Shown piece after piece: positions 43,347-50,550 of a stretch of DNA of 64,000 nt (the first letter of the stretch is position 1; each line of letters begins with the position of its first letter). The stretch is from Bradyrhizobium arachidis (lineage in GTDB: Bacteria > Pseudomonadota > Alphaproteobacteria > Rhizobiales > Xanthobacteraceae), in contig NZ_CP077970.1 in the NCBI RefSeq assembly GCF_024758505.1, forward strand, positions 4,030,001 through 4,094,000, read 5' to 3'. Below the pieces are notes generated by a model. The model saw only the letters and a program-made list of their open reading frames with translations. It ran no database searches and was not told where the DNA came from. The translations under genes were made by a program, and so were the position numbers.

Positions 43347-44981
43347 ATGAACAACGCTGATGCGAAGGGATCACGGCTGGACGTCGTCATCGTCGGCGCC
43401 GGCTTCGGCGGCCTCTATGCCGTCTACAAGTTTCGCGAATTGGGCCTCAAGATCGCGGCCTTCGAGGCCGGGGCCGATGTCGGCGGTGTCTGGTACTGGA
43501 ATCGTTATCCCGGCGCGCGCGTCGACCTGCCGAGCATCGACTACAGCTATTCCTTTTCATCCGAGATCGAGCAGGAATGGACCTGGTCGGAAGAGTTCGC
43601 CTCGCAGCCGGAGCTCCTGGCTTACTTCAACTTCGTCGCCGACCGCCTCGACCTGCGCAAGCACTACCAGTTCAACACGCGCATCGTGAGCGCCGTCTGG
43701 GATGAGGCGCGGAAGCTCTGGAAGGTTACGACGGATCGCGGCGAGACGGTCGAGGCGACATATTGCGTGATGGCGACCGGCCCGCTCTCGGTGCCAAGGG
43801 ATCCGGACATCCCCGGCATCGAGCGCTACACGGGCGAACTGCTGCGGGCAGGCCGATGGCCGCATCATCCCGTCAGCTTCAAGGACAAGCGCGTCGGGGT
43901 GATCGGTACCGGATCGACCGGCATCCAGATCGTGCAGGAGGTAGGCCGGCAGGCCGGCGAGCTCTTCGTGTTCCAGCGCACGCCGAGCTTCACGATGCCG
44001 ATGCGCAACCAGAAGCTCGATCCCGACTACGTCGCGGAGGTCAAGCGCAACTACACCGGCATTCGGGAGGCGGCGCGCAACAGCCCGAATGGCGGCGTGC
44101 GGCCATGGACAACGCGCGCCTTCTTCAGCGTGACGCCGTCACGCCGCCGCGAATTGCTGGAAGATGCCTGGAAGTCCGGTGGGCTGGCGATGCTCGGCAC
44201 CTTCACCGATCTCTTGAGCAACGAGGAGGCCAACGAGCACGTGGCCGAGTTCGTGCGCGACAAGATCAACGGCGTCGTCGCCGACCCCGTCACGGCGGAC
44301 AGGCTGAAGCCGCGCGGCTACCCGATCTTTGCCCGACGTCCATGCCTGGACACCGGCTATTATGAGACGTTCAACCAGCCGAAGGTCCATCTGATCGATT
44401 GCGTCACTGATCCGATCGTCGAGATCACGGCGCAGGGCGTGCGCACGCAGAGCTGCGAGACCGCGCTCGACATGCTGATCTTCGCGACGGGCTATGACGG
44501 ACTGACGGGAGCGTTGACGGCCTTCGACGTCGCCGGCCGCAACGGCCGCACGGTCAATGAGAAATGGAAGGCGGGAGCAAGGTCGTATCTCGGCCTCATG
44601 ATGGAAGGGTTTCCGAACCTCTTCATGACCACCGGGCCCAACGGCCCCGCCGCGCTCGCCAACATCGTCAGGATCAGCGAAAACGATGTCGACTGGATCG
44701 CGCGCGCGATCACCCACATGGCCGACCATGGCCTCGACAGCATCGAGCCGACCAGGAAGGCGGAAGACGATTGGATGGAGCTCGTGTTCCAGCTCGCCCA
44801 GCGCTCGCTGTTGTCCAAGGCGAAGACCTGGTACGTCGGCACCAACGTCAAGGACAAGGCGCAGGGATTGACGCTCTTCACCGGCGGTTTTCCGAAATAC
44901 CGGGAGTACTGTGCCGCCGCGATCCAGGCCGGGTACCGCGACTTCGTGTTCGAGCGCGGGCGAACGACGGTCGCAGCCTGA
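43347..44981 (+). CDS. Flavin-dependent monooxygenase, Baeyer-Villiger type
   Basis: The 544-residue protein has two dinucleotide motifs, VIVGAGFGG at about 14-22 for FAD and GVIGTGSTG at about 184-192 for NADPH. The segment GVWYWNRYPGARVDLPSIDYSYSF at about 47-70 is diagnostic of Baeyer-Villiger monooxygenases. The fingerprint FxGxxxHxxxW is present as YTGELLRAGRW at 161-171, so F is Y and the His is Arg. It should insert oxygen next to a ketone to make an ester or lactone. The lactonase at 27238 could then open a lactone. A GAGGA site precedes the ATG. Confidence 0.9.
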   Translation: MNNADAKGSRLDVVIVGAGFGGLYAVYKFRELGLKIAAFEAGADVGGVWYWNRYPGARVDLPSIDYSYSFSSEIEQEWTWSEEFASQPELLAYFNFVADRLDLRKHYQFNTRIVSAVWDEARKLWKVTTDRGETVEATYCVMATGPLSVPRDPDIPGIERYTGELLRAGRWPHHPVSFKDKRVGVIGTGSTGIQIVQEVGRQAGELFVFQRTPSFTMPMRNQKLDPDYVAEVKRNYTGIREAARNSPNGGVRPWTTRAFFSVTPSRRRELLEDAWKSGGLAMLGTFTDLLSNEEANEHVAEFVRDKINGVVADPVTADRLKPRGYPIFARRPCLDTGYYETFNQPKVHLIDCVTDPIVEITAQGVRTQSCETALDMLIFATGYDGLTGALTAFDVAGRNGRTVNEKWKAGARSYLGLMMEGFPNLFMTTGPNGPAALANIVRISENDVDWIARAITHMADHGLDSIEPTRKAEDDWMELVFQLAQRSLLSKAKTWYVGTNVKDKAQGLTLFTGGFPKYREYCAAAIQAGYRDFVFERGRTTVAA

Positions 44982-45003
44982 CAGTCGCAACCGAGGAGAC
45001 TGC

Positions 45004-45036
45004 ATGCGCGCCATATTCAGGTTGTTCCCGCCTTAG
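45004..45036 (+). pseudogene. Ten-codon remnant of a gene start after the monooxygenase
   Basis: An ATG with a good ribosome site (GAGGAG, 7 bases upstream) follows the monooxygenase stop by 22 bases, yet the frame (MRAIFRLFPP) ends after ten codons, inside the tail of the convergent NAD-kinase-like gene. It looks like the beginning of an operon gene whose body was lost at a recombination junction. A short leader-like peptide is another possibility. Confidence 0.35.
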
Positions 45037-45965
45037 ATCACCAGCCGGCCCCGACGCTCGGCAACGCCAATTGCCACCTCCACGCCGGCGTTAAACTCCA
45101 ACCGATCGGCCTCGATGCCGTCGCTAAAGATGACCCCGTTCTCGGGCATCAGCGAGCGCACGCGTAAAGCTTCCTCGGCGGTGAGGCGGCCGCAGACGAG
45201 GTTCGTTTGCGAGTAGCGGCTGGGGAAGGGCTCGCGGACGGCGAAGCGGAGCTCTGTCGCATCCCAGGGCAGGGCGTCGTAACCCGAGACCGGCGGGCCG
45301 CCAAACGCGCCCGCGATGGCGAGCGAGCCGGTGACGATGCTCTTGAACCAGGCGGTCGAGCCGAGGCCGGTCGAGACGATCAGCCCGCTCGACGATTGCC
45401 GCTCGGTCTGCCCGGCGGCGGCGATCTCGTAAGAAGCCGAGGTGTGGGTACGCGCGCCGATGAAGAGGTCGTTGACGGCGTAGAGCACCTGACCGTTGGT
45501 CAGCGCAGCCTTGGCCATGGTCACGGTTTTGAAGTCACGCTTCTCTGCGGCGACGTCTTCAAGCAGCGAGCCAAGATCGCGTGGGACGAAGGGCAGGAGG
45601 ACGCCGTCGTAACGCGCGGCGTCCGGGTTGAGCCCGATCAGCGGCTGGCCCTCGAGATATTTCATGGTGTTGGCGACCACACCGTCCTGTCCGAGCGCGA
45701 CCACGATGTCGGAGGGGCCGAAGATGAAGTTCGGCAGAAAACTCCGCTCGATGATCTGGTAACGGCCCCAGCGCTCGAGCGCGGCGACGGCAAGGCTGCG
45801 CTCGGCGAGGTAAACATCGTGCTCGCGCTGATAATCAGAGAAGTCAGCGCCGAGATGCTCGACATAGAAACGGGCCTGCGACGCCGTCAGATATCTTGCG
45901 ATCAGCTCTTCGAGCCGCGTCTTGCGTGTGACCAGCACGACCTTGCGGTCATTGGCGGCGGGCAT
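45033..45965 (-). CDS. NAD kinase-like protein
   Basis: The 310-residue protein resembles the NADK2-like branch of NAD kinases. It has VALGQDGVVANTMKYL at about 110-126 in place of GGDGT, a NDLFIG segment where the NE/D motif occurs, and VSTGLGSTAWFKSI matching the conserved GSTAY region. The first Gly-Gly is Gly-Gln, so activity is uncertain. The start at 45965 gives a 17-base overlap with the SPFH gene upstream; a frame back to 46145 is antisense-like. Cytoplasmic; it may phosphorylate NAD or a related molecule. The neighbouring Nudix regulator supports a nucleotide role. Confidence 0.75.
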   Translation of the reverse strand: MPAANDRKVVLVTRKTRLEELIARYLTASQARFYVEHLGADFSDYQREHDVYLAERSLAVAALERWGRYQIIERSFLPNFIFGPSDIVVALGQDGVVANTMKYLEGQPLIGLNPDAARYDGVLLPFVPRDLGSLLEDVAAEKRDFKTVTMAKAALTNGQVLYAVNDLFIGARTHTSASYEIAAAGQTERQSSSGLIVSTGLGSTAWFKSIVTGSLAIAGAFGGPPVSGYDALPWDATELRFAVREPFPSRYSQTNLVCGRLTAEEALRVRSLMPENGVIFSDGIEADRLEFNAGVEVAIGVAERRGRLVI

Positions 45966-46995
45966 TGGCAGTCTCCGCAATCTTCGGCTTCTCCATGAGC
46001 TGGCTGAGCAGGTCCGGGGAGACGTTAAGCTGGCCGATCTTCTCGGCCTTCTCCGCGATGCCGCTGAAGGCCTGCGCGATGAGCTGGCCCGGCTGCATGC
46101 CGGCGGCCGCCAGCGCCTGGATGACGCGGGTGTCGACGCCCTCAAAAATCTTCATCAGCGCGCCGACACGGTAGGCCTCGGCGTCCGCCAGCGTCCGGGT
46201 GTTCTCGGCGTTGAGGCCGACAAAGTCCTTGCGCTTTCCTTCCAGGGCGATGTCGGCGACCATGCCGGCCTGGCGCAGCTCGTTGCGCTTGACGGCGACG
46301 CTGGCTTCGGCGTCCATCTGGGTCTCGCGGATCGAGCGCTTCTTCTGCTCGACCGCGATCTCGGTGTCGAGCTCGCTCTCGCGGATGGCGCGCTCCTGCT
46401 CGACCGCAAAATTGCGACGGGCGAAGATCGCTTCGTCGGCGTTCTTCAGGATCGCCTCACGCGCTTCCGCTTCCAGCGCCTTCGCGGTATCGGGCGTCGG
46501 CTTGATGCCGCGGATGGAGACGCCGAGGATTTCCAGGCCCAGGGAGGCGATGTCGGCGCGCCCCCGCAGGCCGCTCGCGATGATCCCGGCGATGCGGTCG
46601 GAGGCCTGCAGCGCGTCCTTCAGCGTCAATTCCTTGATCGCGGCCTGCGCGAGCACCTCCACCGTGCCGAGGATGCGCTGCGGCAGCTTTTCCGGATCGT
46701 CGCTCTCATAAGTCTTGCCGTCGGATTTCAGCGTGAAGTCCAGCATCGACGCGGCCTTCTTCGGCTCGCTGACGCGGTAGGTGACGTGGCCCTGCACGGT
46801 GAGGGTCTGAAAGTCCCGCGCTATCTGCTGGAAGATGAAGGAGGCGTCGCGGCTGCCGATCGGCACGGCCACCAGCGTCGTGACCGGCGCGTAGTAGAGC
46901 GCGGAGAGGCCGGCGCCTTCGGCCACGATCGCGCCGGCGCGGTATTTCAAGAGATAGGTGGTGGGCTGCGCCTTGATGAAGCGGAAGCCGAACAT
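45949..46995 (-). CDS. SPFH/band-7 domain protein
   Basis: The 348-residue protein begins MFGFRFIKAQPTTYLLKYRAGAIVAEGAGLSALYYAPVTTLVAVPIG in outline and continues with the SPFH core (FIFQQIARDFQTLTVQGHVTYRVSEP). A long charged helix (about 190-290; KALEAEAREAILKNADEAIFARRNFAVEQERAIRE and EQKKRSIRETQMDAEASVAVKRNELRQ) suggests coiled-coil oligomers. There is no clear membrane helix, so it may associate with membrane peripherally. GGAGA lies before the ATG at 46995. It overlaps the NAD-kinase-like gene and is divergent from the Nudix protein, with two operator palindromes between them. Confidence 0.88.
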   Translation of the reverse strand: MFGFRFIKAQPTTYLLKYRAGAIVAEGAGLSALYYAPVTTLVAVPIGSRDASFIFQQIARDFQTLTVQGHVTYRVSEPKKAASMLDFTLKSDGKTYESDDPEKLPQRILGTVEVLAQAAIKELTLKDALQASDRIAGIIASGLRGRADIASLGLEILGVSIRGIKPTPDTAKALEAEAREAILKNADEAIFARRNFAVEQERAIRESELDTEIAVEQKKRSIRETQMDAEASVAVKRNELRQAGMVADIALEGKRKDFVGLNAENTRTLADAEAYRVGALMKIFEGVDTRVIQALAAAGMQPGQLIAQAFSGIAEKAEKIGQLNVSPDLLSQLMEKPKIAETANARRQ

Positions 46996-47007
46996 GACAT
47001 TCTCCAA

Positions 47008-47050
47008 TAAGTTGGTCTGGACAACTAAGTAAGTTGCACAGTACAACTAA
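47008..47050. promoter_or_regulatory. Two tandem 21-bp palindromes (TAAGTTG-N7-CAACTAA)
   Basis: Copies at 47008-47028 and 47030-47050 have the same arms, TAAGTTG and CAACTAA (each arm 6 of 7 complementary), with different 7-base centres (GTCTGGA and CACAGTA). The start-to-start distance of 22 bases puts them on the same face of the helix. They fill the gap between the SPFH gene (start 46995) and the Nudix-type gene (start 47091), so a dimeric regulator bound at both would control the two divergent promoters. Confidence 0.8.
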
Positions 47051-47090
47051 GTCGGTTATTGTCAAGCGCAGCGAACGTGAGGGACGGGCG

Positions 47091-47822
47091 GTGGCGCAGA
47101 ACCAGATGCAAGACAATGAAAAGGCGGGGAAATTCGACTTTCCCCGGCCGTTGACGACAGTCGATGTCGTCATCTTCACGATCCGTGGCGAGGCGCTGCA
47201 GGTTCTCCTGGTGCAGCGGCCGGCGGCTGAGGGCGAGCCGTTCCCGCAGACATGGGCGCTGCCGGGCGGCTTCGTCGATGTCGCAAAGGACCGCGATCTC
47301 GAAGCCTGCGCCGGGCGCAAGCTGAAGGACAAGACCGGGGTCACCAGTCCCTATCTCGAGCAGCTCGGAAGCTGGGGCAATGCTGTGCGCGACCCGCGCG
47401 GCTGGTCGGCAACCCACGCCTATTTCGCGCTGATGGCAGATGTCCCGGGTGCGGCCTCGCTCGCCACGGACGCGCAATGGTTTCCGATCGTCGGCGGCAA
47501 GATCAGGCAAAAGCTCGCCTTCGATCACGGCGAGATCCTGTCCGCCGCGATCCAGCGCCTGCGCAGCAAGGTCGAATACACCTCGCTGCCGGCCTATCTG
47601 ATGCCGGCGGAGTTCACGCTGCCGGATCTGCAGCGCGTCTACGAGATCGTGCTCGATCGTTCCCTGGAGAAGAGCGCGTTCCGCACGCGGATCCTGGCGG
47701 CCGATCTGATCGAGCCGATCGCAAAGATGCGCCGCGGCCCCAACCGTCCGGCGCAGCTCTATCGCCTGAAGAAGGGCAAGGAGCCGGTGTATTTCGTGCG
47801 GACGTTCAATCCGCCGGAGTAA
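47091..47822 (+). CDS. NrtR-like Nudix/winged-helix regulator with degenerate Nudix box
   Basis: The 243-residue protein has a Nudix domain (TVDVVIFTIRGEALQVLLVQRP and TWALPGGFVDVA) and a C-terminal winged helix (LPDLQRVYEIVLDRSLEKSAFRTRIL and RPAQLYRLKKGKEPVYF in outline), the NrtR layout. In the Nudix box (59-84) the catalytic REUxEE is RKLKDK and two residues are added before it, so hydrolysis is unlikely and ligand sensing is favoured. The GTG at 47091 with GAGGGA upstream is chosen; the frame to a TTG at 47034 would overlap the second palindrome. It probably binds the palindromes at 47008-47050 and controls the divergent SPFH/NAD-kinase-like genes and itself. Confidence 0.82.
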   Translation: MAQNQMQDNEKAGKFDFPRPLTTVDVVIFTIRGEALQVLLVQRPAAEGEPFPQTWALPGGFVDVAKDRDLEACAGRKLKDKTGVTSPYLEQLGSWGNAVRDPRGWSATHAYFALMADVPGAASLATDAQWFPIVGGKIRQKLAFDHGEILSAAIQRLRSKVEYTSLPAYLMPAEFTLPDLQRVYEIVLDRSLEKSAFRTRILAADLIEPIAKMRRGPNRPAQLYRLKKGKEPVYFVRTFNPPE

Positions 47823-47843
47823 GCGGGTTGGCTTCGCGTGCCG

Positions 47844-49016
47844 TCAACCGGCGGCACTGGCGAAGACGCGCTGGCGCGGCGCCTCCGGCGCATCGACCTC
47901 AAAGCCCTCACAGACAATGTGGCCGTCGACCAGCTGGAATTCGAGCCTGTCATATTGCGGCATGGTCTCGCCGGGCTTTGGCGGCAGCAGTTTCACGGAA
48001 CCCTGGATGCACAGCACCGCCTGTCCGGCGCCATGCGTCCGCGCATTCCACATTCGCACGCCAGTTTCCTTCCAGCGTCGGCGGATCAGTTCTTCACGTT
48101 CGGAAAGGCCGCTCGGCTGGGCGACGGGCGTTGTGGCTTCGGCGACGCTGACGGGCTCGACGACGTCGGCTGCAACGACGGCGAACTCGACAATGTCGGC
48201 TTCAGCGGGCTGGGTCGCAATGGTCTCGGGCTCAACGGCGAAGAGCGCAACAGCGTCGGCCTCAACTGAGGCGACCTGAACGACGTCGTCCTCAACGATC
48301 TCAGGCGCAACAGCAACGACCTCGGTGATCTCCCGTTCAGCGGCGCCGGCGTTAGTGCAGTCGATTTCCATCGCATCGGTCAGGACGATGATGGTCTCGG
48401 CGATCTCGCTCGCTACGGGCGTTTGCTCAACCGGGGTAGGGTCAGCACCCTCGAGTTCAAGGATCTCGGTCTCAGCCGCCATTGCGGGGACAACGCCGGT
48501 CTCAACGGTATCCGTCGCAGCCCGCTCGGTGGCCTCGGCCTCGACGAACTCCATCTCAGCCTCGGTTGGCCGAGCGGCGCTGCTTTCAAAGTCTTTCGTG
48601 GCAACCGGTTCGATCGAATCAGCGGCAACCGGCTCCACCTCAGCCGCAGCAAACTCGATGGTATCGGCCTCGACGACATCAGTCTCGACCGCACGGCTCA
48701 CAACGCAGTCGTGCTCGCCGCCATCCCTCGCGACGGCATCAACCGCGACCGCGTCGGTCGTGGCGAGATGGATCTCGGTGGTTTCGGCCGGAGCCGGAGC
48801 AGGGTCGAGGCTGGTGCTGGCAACGTCGGGAGTAGCAGCTACCTCGGGAGTAGCAGCTATCAACTCGCTCGTGACGACAGGTTCTGTTTTCGTTCGACCT
48901 CGAAGCAGCGACCTGAACTTTGCGACTGCAAACTCCACGGCGGGAATCTGGCGCAACGCCGTCACCAGTCGCGTCAGAACCGGGACTTGTTTAGGTGCGT
49001 ACTCAGCGTGAGACAT
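47844..49016 (-). CDS. Acidic low-complexity hypothetical protein with conserved C-terminal domain
   Basis: I do not recognise this 390-residue protein as a named family. It has a basic N-terminal helix (VPVLTRLVTALRQIPAVEFAVAKFRSLLRGR), then about 240 residues rich in Val, Ala, Glu, Asp and Thr with a loose repeat (VEADTIEFAAAEVEPVAADSIEPVA style), and a C-terminal domain of about 85 residues of normal composition (ELIRRRWKETGVRMWNARTHGAGQAVLCIQGSV, QYDRLEFQLVDGHIVCEGFEVDAP). There are no signal or membrane segments. The opposite strand is also open but only Ser/Ala-rich. It is convergent with the Nudix-type gene. Confidence 0.65.
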   Translation of the reverse strand: MSHAEYAPKQVPVLTRLVTALRQIPAVEFAVAKFRSLLRGRTKTEPVVTSELIAATPEVAATPDVASTSLDPAPAPAETTEIHLATTDAVAVDAVARDGGEHDCVVSRAVETDVVEADTIEFAAAEVEPVAADSIEPVATKDFESSAARPTEAEMEFVEAEATERAATDTVETGVVPAMAAETEILELEGADPTPVEQTPVASEIAETIIVLTDAMEIDCTNAGAAEREITEVVAVAPEIVEDDVVQVASVEADAVALFAVEPETIATQPAEADIVEFAVVAADVVEPVSVAEATTPVAQPSGLSEREELIRRRWKETGVRMWNARTHGAGQAVLCIQGSVKLLPPKPGETMPQYDRLEFQLVDGHIVCEGFEVDAPEAPRQRVFASAAG

Positions 49017-49249
49017 CAGTGATTCCCAGATAGCGAAGAGTTGCCCGGCGCCCGCGGCGCTGTCAAATCGGGAGTGGCCGAGATGCGGCTGCTTCGTCGC
49101 GTGGCGGTTCCAGGTTGCATGCCGCTGTCAATGTCCTATCGCGCGTTCGCCTGGGATGGCGGCATGCCGTCTACGCAATGCGGGGCACACGCGAAATGGT
49201 GTATCGAAGGAAGCAGCGGTCAAGTCGGGGTTAACGCGGAATCGGTCGC

Positions 49250-50446
49250 TTGAAATTCGATAAGAAACTGTTCGGCGTCCTCGCGGTTCTCGCCATCACC
49301 CAACTCATCGGTTGGGGCACGATAGGCCTTCCGGCCATCGTCAGCCGCGAGATTGCGGCCGACCTGCAGATGAGCCTGTCGGCGGTGTTCGCGGGCACCT
49401 CGGTCCTGTACGTGGCGATGGGTTTGTGCGCGCCCTGGCTCGCGAAGGCGTACACGCGACACGGCGCGCGGCGCGTCATGATGGCCGGCACGATCGTTGC
49501 CGCGCCGGGCTTCGTTCTCCTGTCCTTCGCCCGCGAGCCGATGCTCTATTTCGCCGCCTGGGCGGTCCTCGGCATTGCCGGCAGCGCCACGCTCTCGACC
49601 GGTGCCTACATCATGCTGAACGAGGTCGCCGGCCGTCAGGCCAAGAGCGCCATTGGCGCGCTCATGCTGGTGACCGGTCTCTCCGGCAGCATCTTCTGGC
49701 CGACCACCTCGTTTCTGAACGATCTCGTCGGCTGGCGCGGCACCGCTCTCGTCTATGCCGCTGTCCTGATCCTCATCAGTCTTCCCTTGTACGCATTCGC
49801 CGCTCCGCGTCGGAGCAGGGTGGTGCGTGAGGAGGCGGCGCAGGGGAAGGCCGCCGGAGCGTCTCGGATTCCCAGGAGCACCTTCAGCCTGGTGGTCTCC
49901 GCGCTCGTCCTCAATGCGTTCGTCCAGTTTGGCCTCGGTGCCATCCTCATCGAGCTCTTGAGGGCGGAAGGGCTCTCTGCAGGAGAGGCCGTCGCCTTCG
50001 GCTCGATGCTCGGCGTGATCCAGATCAGTGCTCGCGGCATCGACTTTCTTGGCCGCGGCCGGTGGGACGGCATCACCACGGGGATGGTTGCGGGCACCGC
50101 GCTTCCCGTCGCGATGCTGATCCTGATGGCAAGTGACGGCTCGCGCTGGGCGGTCGCGGTCTTCATCCTGCTCTACGGCGCGGGCAGCGGCGCGCTCGCT
50201 GTCGCCCGCGCGACGATCCCGCTGGTCTTCTACGACCAGGCCGAATTCGCCAGGGCGATGTCGATGATCGCCTTGCCGCTCAATCTGGCCTCCGCCATCT
50301 CGCCGCCGCTCCTTGCCGGCCTGCTCACCCATACCGGCAGCCGCGGCGTTCTGGCGCTCGCCGTGCTGTGCTCATGCGCGTCGCTGGCGATTTTGGTGCT
50401 GCTGGGGCGCAGGCGTCCGGCGGTTGCGCCGGCGGCGGCGGTGTGA
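49250..50446 (+). CDS. MFS transporter
   Basis: The 398-residue protein has about 12 membrane helices, starting FGVLAVLAITQLIGWGTIGLPAIV and with the helix 2-3 loop LAKAYTRHGARRVMMAG in the place of motif A. The C-terminal half begins SLVVSALVLNAFVQFGLGAILIELL. The central loop is basic (PRRSRVVREEAAQGKAAG). A TTG at 49250 is the likely start, with only a weak ribosome site. The substrate is unknown. It stands alone between the low-complexity protein gene (divergent) and the hydantoinase genes. Confidence 0.85.
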   Translation: MKFDKKLFGVLAVLAITQLIGWGTIGLPAIVSREIAADLQMSLSAVFAGTSVLYVAMGLCAPWLAKAYTRHGARRVMMAGTIVAAPGFVLLSFAREPMLYFAAWAVLGIAGSATLSTGAYIMLNEVAGRQAKSAIGALMLVTGLSGSIFWPTTSFLNDLVGWRGTALVYAAVLILISLPLYAFAAPRRSRVVREEAAQGKAAGASRIPRSTFSLVVSALVLNAFVQFGLGAILIELLRAEGLSAGEAVAFGSMLGVIQISARGIDFLGRGRWDGITTGMVAGTALPVAMLILMASDGSRWAVAVFILLYGAGSGALAVARATIPLVFYDQAEFARAMSMIALPLNLASAISPPLLAGLLTHTGSRGVLALAVLCSCASLAILVLLGRRRPAVAPAAAV

Positions 50447-50550
50447 CGCATCTTTGCGCGTTGCAAAAAGACCGGCCCCTCATGCCCGCCCGGCATTCGC
50501 ATCGCGCAATCGATGGCGTATCCTGCGCTGACACGTAACGCCGAGGCTCC

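Noticed and set aside
48325..49011. Plus-strand Ser/Ala/Val-rich frame of 228 codons
   Set aside because: It lies opposite the repetitive spacer of the minus-strand protein and has no globular part; the minus frame has a normal C-terminal domain.
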